Shown one piece after another: positions 1-8,569 of a stretch of DNA of 64,000 nucleotides. Source of the stretch: Kribbella pittospori (GTDB lineage: Bacteria > Actinomycetota > Actinomycetes > Propionibacteriales > Kribbellaceae); contig NZ_SJKB01000010.1 in assembly GCF_004331465.1 (NCBI RefSeq), positions 350,417 to 414,416 of the forward strand, in the 5' to 3' direction. The notes beneath the pieces are model-generated. The model was not told where the DNA came from. It searched no databases and saw only the letters and a program-made list of their open reading frames with translations. Each line of letters opens with the position of its first letter. Position 1 is the stretch's first letter. The position numbers and the translations under genes are program-made.

Positions 1-1
1 G

Positions 2-739
2 AAGTTCGCCTTCGTGCGGACGGTCGGCTTCGACGGGATCGAACTGTCCGCCCGTGGCGACGGGATCTTCGGAGCGCGGATCGACGAACTGCGACGGGCC
101 CGCGACGCCGGCGTACTGATGCCGACCGCGGTCGTCCACATGGATCACTTCATCGGTGACTTCGACGCCGGCCGTCGCCGCGATGCGATCGAGCAGCTGA
201 AGATCCAGTTGAGCACGATCGTGGCGGCGGGCGGCACCGGCATCGTGTCGCCGCACGCGTTCGGTCTGTTCTCCCGGCGGTTGCCGCCGTTCGTCCCGCC
301 GCGCTCGGTGGAGGACTCGCGGGCGGCACTGGTCGAGGCTTTGCGCGAAGTGGGTGAGCATGCCGAGTCCGTGGGTGCGAAGGTCTACCTGGAACCGTTG
401 AACCGGTTCGAGGACTTCGTGATCAACCAGCTGGCCGATGCGGTCTCGGTGGTCGAGGAGGTCGGATCGGCCGGCGTCATGATCACCGCGGACACCTTCC
501 ACATGTCGATCGAGGAAGCCCGCGTCGGCGAGTCGATCAGGCAGGCTGGTTCGCTGATCGGCCACGTCCAGCTGGGCGACAGCAACCGCCTGGAGCCCGG
601 CGCCGGCCACTACGACTGGCCGGAGACCCTGCAAGCCCTGGAAGCCATCGGCTACAACGGCTGGCTGGCGATGGAATGCGGCCTCAGCGGGCCGGTCGAC
701 CAGGTCCTGCCACGGGTCGCCAAGCTGCTGTCACGCTGA
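2..739 (+). CDS. Sugar phosphate isomerase/epimerase (xylose-isomerase-like TIM barrel), 5' end cut off
   Basis: The frame is open to the left edge, so the GTG at 14 is probably internal and the real start lies outside the window. The visible residues read as most of an AP-endonuclease-2/xylose-isomerase-like TIM barrel. The family's metal ligands can be picked out in order: Glu in YLEPLNR, Asp in TADTFHM, His in HVQLGDSNR and Glu in AMECG close to the C-terminus. Members epimerise or isomerise ketoses in the cytoplasm using a divalent metal. It sits just upstream of the sulfatase/ABC operon, which suggests a role in the same sugar pathway, but a regulated promoter separates them. The substrate cannot be told from the sequence. 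Confidence 0.85.
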   Translation, partial: KFAFVRTVGFDGIELSARGDGIFGARIDELRRARDAGVLMPTAVVHMDHFIGDFDAGRRRDAIEQLKIQLSTIVAAGGTGIVSPHAFGLFSRRLPPFVPPRSVEDSRAALVEALREVGEHAESVGAKVYLEPLNRFEDFVINQLADAVSVVEEVGSAGVMITADTFHMSIEEARVGESIRQAGSLIGHVQLGDSNRLEPGAGHYDWPETLQALEAIGYNGWLAMECGLSGPVDQVLPRVAKLLSR

Positions 740-783
740 CCATCTTGTTGTTCTGAGCAACAAAGGGGAGGTTGAGGGCTTTC

Positions 784-877
784 CTTCCGGTTGAAGTTAA
801 TTGGGGTCCGCGGGGTTGTCAACCCCTGGAGTGAGTGGTTGACACGGTCGGTGGGGGGAATTAACTTCAGCTGGAAG
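784..877. promoter_or_regulatory. Paired operator sites upstream of the sulfatase/ABC operon
   Basis: Two 19-base sites lie in opposite orientation at 784-802 and 859-877; 17 of 19 bases match as an inverted repeat, with a perfect 11-base core TGAAGTTAATT/AATTAACTTCA. Each site is itself a small dyad (CTTC-N5-GAAG on the left, ACTTC-N5-GAAGT on the right). The centres are 75 bases apart, about seven helical turns, and the right site overlaps the putative -10. This arrangement fits a repressor that loops DNA; the ROK protein encoded in the operon is the obvious candidate, by inference. Confidence 0.7.
839..867 (+). promoter_or_regulatory. Probable promoter of the 911-12154 operon
   Basis: TTGACA at 839-844 is followed after 17 bases by TAACTT at 862-867. 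The -10 is embedded in the right-hand operator. The same TTGACACG start and a TTA-N-CTTC element occur in the promoter at 13404, in front of the GH51 gene. Confidence 0.55.
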
Positions 878-910
878 TAAAGCCGCTGACCCCCCGACAA
901 GGTGAGACGT

Positions 911-2404
911 GTGACCGACCGTCTGAACGTGCTGGTCGTCATGGCTGACGAGCAGAGCTGGAACACGATGGGCTGGACCGGCAACCCCGCGGCGCGGACG
1001 CCGCACCTGGATGAACTGGCGGAGGAGTCGACCGTCTTCGACGCGTGCTACACGCCGTTCCCACTGTGCTGCCCGGCGCGGACGAGTCTGTGGACCGGCC
1101 TGATGCCGCGGCATCACGGCGTACTGGGGAACTGGCGGCCGATCGAGTCGCAGTTGCGTTCGACGGGCGTCGCGCAGGCGTTCGCCGCCGCGGGCTATCA
1201 CACGCACTACAACGGCAAGTGGCACGTTCCCGGTACGACGCCGGACCGGATGGGGTGGGCGGACAGCAGTGCGATTCCCGCCGTACTGCGTGGACAGGAT
1301 CGCGGGCGGTACATCGAGGAGTACCGCTCCTGGGCGGGCGAACGAGGCTACGAGTTCGACCCGGACCACATCGAGAACCTCACCGCCTCCGACCTCGCAG
1401 CGCTGGCCGAGCGGCCGTACGCGACCTCGAGTGTCCCGTTGGAGTCGTTCCTCGAGAACTGGCAGTGCGACAGGTTCCTGGCCGGGCTCGACCAACGTCC
1501 CTCGGACAAGCCATGGCTGGCCGTGTGCTCGTTCAACGCACCGCACTTCCCGATGCTCGTCCCGAGCCCGTACGACAAACTCATCGATCGCGACCAGGTG
1601 AGGCTGCCGGAGAGTTGGTCGACGGGTACGGCGACCAAGCCGCGCGAGGTTCGGGAGTCACACTTCGCCCGCGACTTCGAGAGCCTCACCGAGCAGGACT
1701 GGATCGAGGTCACCAGCCACTACCTCGGGCTGTGCGCCCTCGTCGACAGCCAGTTCGGCCGGATCCGCCAGTACCTCGAGGACGCCGGCGAGTGGGACCG
1801 GACAGTCGTCGTCTTCACCTCCGATCACGGCGACCTGATGGGCGCCCATCGGCTGATGGAGAAGGGCCACTGGCTGCACTACGAGGAAGATCTCCGGGTG
1901 CCGTTGATCGTGCGTCATCCGGACGGCCGGCGAAGCCGCAACGCCAACTTCGTATCGCTGTGCGACATCGGGCCGACGCTGACCGAGGTCGCCGGGGTGC
2001 CCTGGCACGAGGAGCACGACGGGCGTTCGTTCGCGGCGATGCTCGGCACCGACTCCGCTGCACCGACGCGCGACTACGTGACCGCCGAGACCATGCTGCA
2101 CGACGGTCGTCCCGGCGGAAACGGAGATCCGTTCCATGCAAGGGATTGGCGGTACCCGAGAGACGGTCTGAACCTGTCCATCCGTACTGCGGATCATCGC
2201 TACATCTTCCGGTCTCATGACGAGGCCGAGCTGTACGACCTGGCTGCCGACCCCTGGGAGCAGCACAACATCGCGGCCACGGCCGAAGGAGCACCGACGG
2301 CGGCGTCGCTGGCCAAGCTCCTCGCGGACGAGGTGGCCGACGTACTTCCCGACGCCGCGGCCTTGGTCCGCGCCGGCTCACCGAAAGCGAAGGCCACATC
2401 ATGA
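911..2404 (+). CDS. Sulfatase (type I, formylglycine-dependent), cytoplasmic
   Basis: Type I sulfatase of the alkaline phosphatase superfamily, hydrolysing sulfate esters. The PROSITE-type signature PLCCPARTSLWTG is present; the first Cys of C-C-P-A-R (residue 53 from this start) is the residue converted to formylglycine. A metal-binding VVMADEQ lies near the N-terminus and a TSDHGDLMGAH motif in the middle. GTG 911 is preferred over GTG 902 because AAGGTGAG precedes it at Shine-Dalgarno distance. No signal peptide is visible, so it should act in the cytoplasm on imported sugar sulfates. Its stop overlaps the next start (ATGA), so translation is probably coupled. The sugar specificity is unknown; no formylglycine-generating enzyme is encoded nearby. 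Confidence 0.92.
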   Translation: MTDRLNVLVVMADEQSWNTMGWTGNPAARTPHLDELAEESTVFDACYTPFPLCCPARTSLWTGLMPRHHGVLGNWRPIESQLRSTGVAQAFAAAGYHTHYNGKWHVPGTTPDRMGWADSSAIPAVLRGQDRGRYIEEYRSWAGERGYEFDPDHIENLTASDLAALAERPYATSSVPLESFLENWQCDRFLAGLDQRPSDKPWLAVCSFNAPHFPMLVPSPYDKLIDRDQVRLPESWSTGTATKPREVRESHFARDFESLTEQDWIEVTSHYLGLCALVDSQFGRIRQYLEDAGEWDRTVVVFTSDHGDLMGAHRLMEKGHWLHYEEDLRVPLIVRHPDGRRSRNANFVSLCDIGPTLTEVAGVPWHEEHDGRSFAAMLGTDSAAPTRDYVTAETMLHDGRPGGNGDPFHARDWRYPRDGLNLSIRTADHRYIFRSHDEAELYDLAADPWEQHNIAATAEGAPTAASLAKLLADEVADVLPDAAALVRAGSPKAKATS

Positions 2405-3717
2405 CCCGCACACACCTGTCCCGGCGTACGTTCCTGCAGCTGGGTGCCGCTGCGGCCGGAGTCGCCGCCGTCTCCTCCTGCTCCCGCGGCCTCGGTGGTT
2501 CCTCGTCGAGCGGCGGAGAGGGCTCCAGCTCGGCGCTGGAGTTCATGTTCTGGGGCGAGGGTGACCAGAACAAGAAGCTCATCGAGGCCCTCGACGTCTA
2601 CCAGAAGAGCGAGGGTGCGGCGAAGGTCAACCCGCAGTACTCCGGGTTCTCGGGGTACTACGACAAGCTCGCCACCCGAGTTGCCGGCGGCAACCCGCCG
2701 GACGTGTTCCAGATCCACCTGCCGTACCTGATGGAGTACGTCAAGCGCGGTGCGGTGCAGCCGCTGGACCAGTACAAGGACGACCTCGGTCTGGACTCGA
2801 TGCCCGACTACGTGTCGACCACGATCAAGGCCGACGGCAAGTACTACTTCGCCCTGCTCGGCGCCGCGACCCAGCCGGCCATCATCGTCAACACGACGAA
2901 ACTCAAGGCGCTCGGCCTGGCCGCGCCCAGCCCCGACTGGACGCTCGACCAGTACAAGGCCACGATGGCGGAGGTCTGGGGCAAGAGCGGGCACAAGCTC
3001 GCCGGTACGGCGGATCTGGGCGGCAGCCCGATCGCCCTCGAGTCGTTCCTGCGCGGTCGCGGCAAGGCGCTGTTCGGCGACGCCGGCTCGCTCGGGTTCA
3101 GTCAGGACGACATGGCGGCCTGGCTGCAGCTCTGGCAGGACCTGCGGGGCAACGGAGCCGCCGTACCGATGGCCTTGACGGCGGCGGCGACCGGGTTCCA
3201 GAACGACCCGGTGACGGTCGGCAAGGCGGCATACACCGGTACAGCGACGTCGCGGGGCCTGCCGTCGATGCAGAGCCTGACGAAGGACGCGTTGAGTCTC
3301 GGCACGTTCCCGTCCGGTGGCGCGGGCTCGCAGCCCGGCACGAACATCATTCCGGCCGGCTGGTTCGCGATCTCGCCCAAGTCGAAGAACATCGAGGGCG
3401 CCGTGTCGATGCTGAAGTTCCTCACCAGCAAGCCGGAGGCGGCCAACGCGATGGGCCTGGCCCGTGGCGTCCCGATTCCCGACGACATTCGCGCCACGAT
3501 CGCGACGTCCGCGACGGGTCTGAACAAGCTGGTGCTCGAGAACTACGCTCTCGTCGAGTCGAAGGGTCCGGCGGCGCTGCAGATGTACCCGCCCGGCGCG
3601 AGCAAGCTCCTGCAGACCTCGCTGCCGAACGCGAACCAGGTCGTCGGCTTCGGCAAGAGCACGGTGGCTCAGGCGGTGACCAAGTTCTTCGCGGACGCTC
3701 AGGCCGCGCTCAAGTGA
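2401..3717 (+). CDS. ABC transporter sugar-binding lipoprotein
   Basis: Extracellular solute-binding protein family 1, the substrate receptor of a CUT1-type sugar importer. The N-terminus has a twin-arginine signal (SRRTFLQLG, residues 7-15) followed by a lipobox ending at Cys27 (AVSSC), so it is likely exported by Tat and lipid-anchored on the outer face of the membrane. The family pattern of a Ser/Gly linker and an LEFMFWGEGDQ start of the mature domain is seen. It overlaps both neighbours by four bases and is followed in the same operon by two permeases. The ligand is inferred to be a sulfated oligosaccharide because sulfatases flank it in the operon. Confidence 0.93.
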   Translation: MTRTHLSRRTFLQLGAAAAGVAAVSSCSRGLGGSSSSGGEGSSSALEFMFWGEGDQNKKLIEALDVYQKSEGAAKVNPQYSGFSGYYDKLATRVAGGNPPDVFQIHLPYLMEYVKRGAVQPLDQYKDDLGLDSMPDYVSTTIKADGKYYFALLGAATQPAIIVNTTKLKALGLAAPSPDWTLDQYKATMAEVWGKSGHKLAGTADLGGSPIALESFLRGRGKALFGDAGSLGFSQDDMAAWLQLWQDLRGNGAAVPMALTAAATGFQNDPVTVGKAAYTGTATSRGLPSMQSLTKDALSLGTFPSGGAGSQPGTNIIPAGWFAISPKSKNIEGAVSMLKFLTSKPEAANAMGLARGVPIPDDIRATIATSATGLNKLVLENYALVESKGPAALQMYPPGASKLLQTSLPNANQVVGFGKSTVAQAVTKFFADAQAALK

Positions 3718-4943
3718 GTACTGCCTGCCAGGGCCGGCGGCTGCGGTCGGCGCAGCCGTTCGACGTCCGGCAGCAGAACTACTCGGCGATCCTGCGTGCG
3801 GTGATGCAGCACGGTCCGATCGCGCGGTCGGAGCTCTCCGGGCTCACGGGGATGGCGACGGGCACGATGACCAAGCTCACCGGGCTCCTGTCCGAGGCGG
3901 GTCTGCTGCGTGAACTGCCGGCCGAGTCCGGTCAGGGCGCGCTCGGCCGGCCGCGAACGCCGATGGTTGTCGACAATCGGACCCATCGCGTGGTCGGCGT
4001 ACATTTCGGGCTGCGCCGTACGACGGTCTGCCTACTGGATCTCCGTGGCGCGCTGCTGGCCGAGGTGCGACTTCCGCATCGTCGACGCGGCTTCGAGCCG
4101 CTCGTCGCCCAGGCGGTCGAGGGGATCCAGGAGCTGACGTCGCGGACCCCGGGCAGGATTCTGGGTGTCGGCGCGAGCACCGGCGGCTGGGTCGATCGTG
4201 AAGCCGGTGTGGTGCGTGACCAGCGGGTACTGCGGTGGCGCGACGCTCCGCTGCGGGACGCGCTGGCGGGTGGTCTGGGGATGCCTACGGAGGTCGACTC
4301 CAGCTTCCGGGCGCTGGCCATGGCCGAGCGCTGGTTCGGTGGCGCCCAGGGTGTGGACGATCTGATCGGGCTGTTCGTCGGGAACGTCGTGGGTGCCGGG
4401 TTCATGCTCGGCGGCCGGGTGTTCCCGGGGTACTGCGCGGCCGCGGGGACGGTCGATCATCTGTCGGTAGGCGTGACGGCCGACGAGGTCTGTTCCTGCG
4501 GACGGCGAGACTGCCTGCACGTGGCGGCCAGCGATCTCGCCGTACTGGCGCGTGCCCGCAAGGAAGGCTTGATCGGGACGCGAGGGACGCTGGAGCGGCT
4601 CGTCCAGGCGGCTCGGGACGGCGATGCGCGTGCTGACGGTCTGTTGGTCGCGAGAGCGGAGTTGGTCGGTGTTGCGGCCGGCACGTTGATCGACATGCTC
4701 GACCCCGAGGTGGTCGTCGTCAGCGGTGGTGTGGTCGATGCGCCGGAATACCTCGAGTCCGTCCAGCGGGGAGCGCGTGCGTACCTGCGCGACAAGCGTC
4801 CGGTGGACGTCGACTCCGTGGTGCGGCTGAGCGCGTTCGGCACGGACGGCGTCGCCGTGTCGGCGGCCAGCGTGATCCTCGATCGGATCTACGCGGCGCC
4901 TGCGGAGTTCGTCCCCGGATTGCTCGAGCTGCGCTATGGGTGA
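3714..4943 (+). CDS. ROK-family transcriptional repressor
   Basis: The N-terminus carries a winged helix (DVRQQNYSAILRAVM onward, including a TGMATGTMTKLTGLL recognition region), followed by a ROK sugar-kinase-like domain with the zinc motif CSCGRRDCLH, slightly divergent from the usual CxCGxxGCxE. ROK repressors bind a sugar effector in the kinase-like fold and release DNA. It starts at a GTG overlapping the stop of the binding-protein gene and runs 8 bases into the dehydratase gene. It is a paralogue of the ROK protein at 12156: both open with RSAQ-x2-DVRQQNYS. Probably controls this operon through the sites at 784-877. Confidence 0.9.
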   Translation: MSTACQGRRLRSAQPFDVRQQNYSAILRAVMQHGPIARSELSGLTGMATGTMTKLTGLLSEAGLLRELPAESGQGALGRPRTPMVVDNRTHRVVGVHFGLRRTTVCLLDLRGALLAEVRLPHRRRGFEPLVAQAVEGIQELTSRTPGRILGVGASTGGWVDREAGVVRDQRVLRWRDAPLRDALAGGLGMPTEVDSSFRALAMAERWFGGAQGVDDLIGLFVGNVVGAGFMLGGRVFPGYCAAAGTVDHLSVGVTADEVCSCGRRDCLHVAASDLAVLARARKEGLIGTRGTLERLVQAARDGDARADGLLVARAELVGVAAGTLIDMLDPEVVVVSGGVVDAPEYLESVQRGARAYLRDKRPVDVDSVVRLSAFGTDGVAVSAASVILDRIYAAPAEFVPGLLELRYG

Positions 4944-6015
4944 CATCGACTCGGTGGAAGTCTGGTCGTACCGGGCTTCGCGGCGAAGCACGTGGGTGAT
5001 GGTGGAAGTGGTTGCCGACGGCACCCGAGGTGTCGGCGAGCTCTCCGACGGAGCACCGCTGGGCGCCTTGGTGAACGCCGCCTGCTCGGTCAGCTCGGTG
5101 GTGATCGGGCTGCCGTTGGACGTGGCCCGGACGACGCTGAGTCGGCAGCTGGAGAAGCTGAGGACCGCCGGTGAGGACGCCTTCCTGTGGTCTACCGTCC
5201 TGGGCGGATACGAGGCCGCCTTCGCGGACCTGCAGGCACGCCTCGAGGGCAGACCTCTCTCGACGTCTCTCGGCCTCGGCGAACCGCAGCCCGTGCGCCT
5301 GTACGCCAACCTCAACCGCCGGTACGGCGGCGATGGTCCGGAGGCGATCCTCGCGGCCGCAGCAGATGCCGTGAGCAACGGATTCCCCGCCGTGAAGGTG
5401 GCGCCGTTCCTGGACAACCACGCCCGCGGCGTGACCGGCGACCAGTTGGTTGACGAAGGCATCGAACTCGTCGCACGCGTTCGGGATGCACTTCCGAGCG
5501 ACGTACGGCTCATGGCCGACTGTCACCACCTGGTCCCTGCCGAGCTGCTGGACGTCGTCGTCCGGGAGCTGGCGCCGATGGGGCTGCACTGGGTCGAGGA
5601 CCTCGTGCACGTCGGTGACCGGTCCGGGTTGGAACGGGCTGCAGCCGGTGGACTCGCACTGGCCGCGGGGGAGCACATCTGGAATCCGGAGATCGCCGCG
5701 GCAGCGTGTGCCACTGGCGCGCTCCGGTACTGGTTGGTCGATCCCAAGCACGCCGGCGGACCGGTCGGCGTCGTACGGATCGCCGAAGCGGTCGGAGCTA
5801 CGCAGTTGACCTTCCACAATCCGAGCGGCCCGGTCGGCACCGCGCACGCGGCTCACCTCGCCGGGCTGGGCGGTACGACGACCTGGCTCGAGTACGCGTG
5901 GGGCGAAGCGGATCGCACCGCTTTCCTCGAGCCTGCCGAGCCCGTGAACGACGGAATCATCCGGCCGACCGGTCCGGGCATCGGGTGCCTGCCCCGTTCC
6001 CGCCGAGAGGAGTGA
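4936..6015 (+). CDS. Enolase-superfamily dehydratase (mandelate racemase/muconate lactonizing family)
   Basis: A 359-residue protein with an N-terminal capping domain and a C-terminal modified TIM barrel. Metal ligands are visible as Asp in LMADCHH, Glu in HWVEDL and Glu in LAAGEH. A His in TFHNPSGP sits where acid-sugar dehydratases of the galactonate type carry their general acid/base. The strand-2 KxK motif is reduced to a single Lys (VKVAPF). Family members remove water from aldonic or uronic acids. The sugar context suggests dehydration of an oxidised pentose or hexose; the substrate is not determinable. It overlaps the ROK gene and lies 3 bases before the permease. Confidence 0.82.
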   Translation: MGDIDSVEVWSYRASRRSTWVMVEVVADGTRGVGELSDGAPLGALVNAACSVSSVVIGLPLDVARTTLSRQLEKLRTAGEDAFLWSTVLGGYEAAFADLQARLEGRPLSTSLGLGEPQPVRLYANLNRRYGGDGPEAILAAAADAVSNGFPAVKVAPFLDNHARGVTGDQLVDEGIELVARVRDALPSDVRLMADCHHLVPAELLDVVVRELAPMGLHWVEDLVHVGDRSGLERAAAGGLALAAGEHIWNPEIAAAACATGALRYWLVDPKHAGGPVGVVRIAEAVGATQLTFHNPSGPVGTAHAAHLAGLGGTTTWLEYAWGEADRTAFLEPAEPVNDGIIRPTGPGIGCLPRSRREE

Positions 6016-6018
6016 TCC

Positions 6019-6939
6019 ATGGCAATCACCTATCCGACGATCCGCGGCGAGCGGAAACGTCGTACCCGCTATCAGAACGGCTGGGCACTGGCCTTCCTGG
6101 CACCGTGGCTGGTGGGCTTCCTGGCCTTCACCGCCGGTCCGATGCTGATGTCGCTGTATCTCGCCTTCACCGACTACGACCTGCTGTCGGCACCGAAGTG
6201 GATCGGTGCGGGCAACTTCAGCCGGATGTTCGGCGCCGATCCGCTCTTCCTGCAGTCCCTGAAGGTGACCGCGATCTATGTCTTCGTCGGTACGCCGCTG
6301 AGTCTGACCTTCGCCCTCGCCGTCGCGGTGGTCCTCAACCGGGGACTGCGCGGCCTCGACTTCTATCGCTCGGCCATCTACCTCCCGTCGCTGTTCGGTG
6401 GCAGCGTGGCGATCGCGGTGCTGTGGCGGAAGGTCTTCAACGGCGACGGGCTGGTCAACCAGGTGCTGGCCCTTGTCGGGATCCACGGCCCGTCCTGGAT
6501 CTCCGAACCGCACACCGCGCTGGGCACGTTGATCGCGCTCGAGGTGTGGCAGTTCGGTGCCCCGATGGTGATCTTCCTGGCCGGGCTCCGGCAGATACCG
6601 CGGGAGTTCTACGAGGCGGCGCAGGTCGACGGCGCGAGCCGGTGGCGCCAGTTCTGGAGCATCACGATGCCGTTGCTGAGTCCGATCCTGTTCTTCAATC
6701 TCACCCTGCAACTGATCCGGTCGTTCCAGGCGTTCGCGCCGGCGTTCATCATCAGCGACGGATCGGGCGGGCCGGCCGACTCCACGCTCTTCTACTCCCT
6801 TTACCTCTATCAGGAGGGGTTCGTGAACTTCGACATGGGCTACGCGGCGGCGATGGCCTGGATGCTGGTGCTGCTGGCCGGCGCGGTCGTCGCGGTCAAC
6901 TTCATCTTCAGCCGGTACTGGGTGCACTATGGCGACTGA
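6019..6939 (+). CDS. ABC sugar permease, MalF/UgpA type
   Basis: Integral membrane subunit of a CUT1 sugar importer, 306 residues with six predicted hydrophobic segments beginning at WALAFLAPWLVGF. The cytoplasmic EAA loop that docks on the ATPase is visible as YEAAQVDGASRWRQFWSITMP. A GAGAGGAG ribosome site precedes the ATG. It overlaps the second permease by 11 bases. No ATPase gene follows, so the pump must borrow a shared MsmK/UgpC-type ATPase encoded elsewhere. Confidence 0.93.
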   Translation: MAITYPTIRGERKRRTRYQNGWALAFLAPWLVGFLAFTAGPMLMSLYLAFTDYDLLSAPKWIGAGNFSRMFGADPLFLQSLKVTAIYVFVGTPLSLTFALAVAVVLNRGLRGLDFYRSAIYLPSLFGGSVAIAVLWRKVFNGDGLVNQVLALVGIHGPSWISEPHTALGTLIALEVWQFGAPMVIFLAGLRQIPREFYEAAQVDGASRWRQFWSITMPLLSPILFFNLTLQLIRSFQAFAPAFIISDGSGGPADSTLFYSLYLYQEGFVNFDMGYAAAMAWMLVLLAGAVVAVNFIFSRYWVHYGD

Positions 6940-7822
6940 GCGACTTGCCGCGATCCGGGACGACGCCGACAGCCGTCCGGCCGTCCGCCGCTGGGCGCCG
7001 GGACGGCGCCTGCTCGCCCACTTCGCGCTCATCGTGGTCACACTCGTCATGCTCTATCCACTGGTGTGGATGGTGGCGAGCTCCTTCAAACCGACCGACG
7101 AGATCTTCTCCCAGCCCGGGCTGATTCCGCGTCACCTGCAGCCGTCGAACTACGCCGAGGGCTGGCGGGGAGTGTCCACCGCGTTCAGCATCTTCATCGA
7201 GAACTCCTTGCTGATCTCGCTGTTCGCGATCGTCGGCAACGTGATCTCGTGCAGCCTCGCCGCGTTCGCGTTCGCACGGCTCAACTTCCTCGGACGGCGG
7301 ATCGCCTACGCGACGATGCTGGTGACGCTGATGCTACCGACCCACGTCACGCTGGTGCCGCAGTACATCTTGTTCAACAAGCTGGGCTGGGTGAACACGT
7401 TCTATCCCTTGTTCGTGCCGCACTTCTTCGCCGTCGACGCGTTCTTCGTGCTGTTGATGGTGCAGTTCATCCGGTCGCTGCCGCGCGAGCTGGACGAGGC
7501 CGCCCGGCTGGACGGCTGCAATCCGTGGAAGACGTACCGCTACATCGTGTTCCCGCTGTTGCGGCCGGCGCTGGTCACCACGATCATCTTCACGTTCATC
7601 TGGACGTACAACGACTTCTTCAAGCAGCTCATCTACCTCAACGACGTCGAGCTGTTCACCGTACCGTTGGGGCTGCGCCAGTTCCTCGACTCGACCGGCG
7701 ACTCGTCCTGGGGCCCGATGCTTGCCATGAGCACCGTTGCCCTCCTCCCGCCGCTCGTGCTGTTCATCACGTTCCAGCGGAGGATCGTCGACGGAGTCGC
7801 CACCTCGGGCCTGAAGGGATGA
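6929..7822 (+). CDS. ABC sugar permease, MalG/UgpE type
   Basis: Second membrane subunit of the same importer, 297 residues. It has the MalG-type start (LLAHFALIVVTLVMLYPLVWM), a periplasmic loop with FKPTDEIF, and the EAA loop LDEAARLDGCNPWKTYRYIVFP. It pairs with the preceding permease and the binding protein at 2401. Its stop overlaps the start of the SDR gene (ATGA). Confidence 0.93.
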   Translation: MATERLAAIRDDADSRPAVRRWAPGRRLLAHFALIVVTLVMLYPLVWMVASSFKPTDEIFSQPGLIPRHLQPSNYAEGWRGVSTAFSIFIENSLLISLFAIVGNVISCSLAAFAFARLNFLGRRIAYATMLVTLMLPTHVTLVPQYILFNKLGWVNTFYPLFVPHFFAVDAFFVLLMVQFIRSLPRELDEAARLDGCNPWKTYRYIVFPLLRPALVTTIIFTFIWTYNDFFKQLIYLNDVELFTVPLGLRQFLDSTGDSSWGPMLAMSTVALLPPLVLFITFQRRIVDGVATSGLKG

Positions 7823-8538
7823 GATCCGTTGCACTGGTGACGGGCGCCGGCGGCGGCATCGGCTCCGCGGTCGCGTCGACTCTCGCGACACGCGGTTGGG
7901 CGGTGGTCGGCGTCGACCTGGTTGACCGGCCGGATTGCCTCGACGCGGTGGAGTGGGTCGTGGGTGATGTCCGCGATGAGACGAGCATTGACCGCGCGGT
8001 CGAGTCGGCGGCTCGGCTGGGACGGTTGAGTGGCTTGGTGACGGCGACGTTGACCGAGCATCGTGGTGCGCTCGGGAGCCTCGACCGACGTTCCCTCGCT
8101 GAGGCGTACGACGTACAGGTCGCCGCGGCCTGGGCTTGGAGTACGGCGGTAGCCGATGCGGCGTCGGGCGACGGATCGATCGTCCACATCTCGAGCGTGC
8201 ATGCGCAGCGGGCAGTGCCCGGCATGGCGGCGTACGCGATGGGCAAGGCCGCGCTGGACGCGTTGGTCAGGGCCGGCGCGGTGGAGTGGGGCCCGCAGGG
8301 TGTTCGCTGCAACGCCGTCCTTCCGGGCTTCGTTCCGGTGCCGCGGAACAAGGAACGGTGGTCCGATCCGACTGCTGCCGAAAGCCTGCTGGCCGAGCAT
8401 CCACTCGGCCGTTTCGTCACCGCCGAGGACGTGGCGCAGGTCGTTGCCTTCCTCCTCGGACCGTATGCCCGGGGAGTGACAGGGGCGTCGCTACCGGTCG
8501 ACGGAGGAATGCTCGCCACGTTGCCACGGTGGGCCTGA
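7819..8538 (+). CDS. SDR-family oxidoreductase, atypical
   Basis: Classical short-chain dehydrogenase of 239 residues. The cofactor loop TGAGGGIG is at the N-terminus, the catalytic Ser lies in VHISSVHAQ and the YxxxK pair in AAYAMGKAAL. The usual NNAG motif after strand 4 is missing: the segment reads LSGLVTATLTEHRG. The start is fixed by an ATGA overlap with the permease stop. In this operon it would oxidise a released sugar or reduce a keto-sugar; that role is inferred. Confidence 0.85.
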   Translation: MRSVALVTGAGGGIGSAVASTLATRGWAVVGVDLVDRPDCLDAVEWVVGDVRDETSIDRAVESAARLGRLSGLVTATLTEHRGALGSLDRRSLAEAYDVQVAAAWAWSTAVADAASGDGSIVHISSVHAQRAVPGMAAYAMGKAALDALVRAGAVEWGPQGVRCNAVLPGFVPVPRNKERWSDPTAAESLLAEHPLGRFVTAEDVAQVVAFLLGPYARGVTGASLPVDGGMLATLPRWA

Positions 8539-8569
8539 TGCGAACACGTGAAGCTCTTGGAGGCCTTGT

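Noticed and set aside
4720..7050. A 776-codon minus-strand open frame
   Set aside because: It is antisense to the ROK, dehydratase and permease genes and shows no domain motif.
7066..7818. Extension of the SDR gene far upstream of 7819
   Set aside because: The upstream part is a shadow of the permease gene; the ATGA overlap at 7819 and the cofactor loop right after it fix the start.
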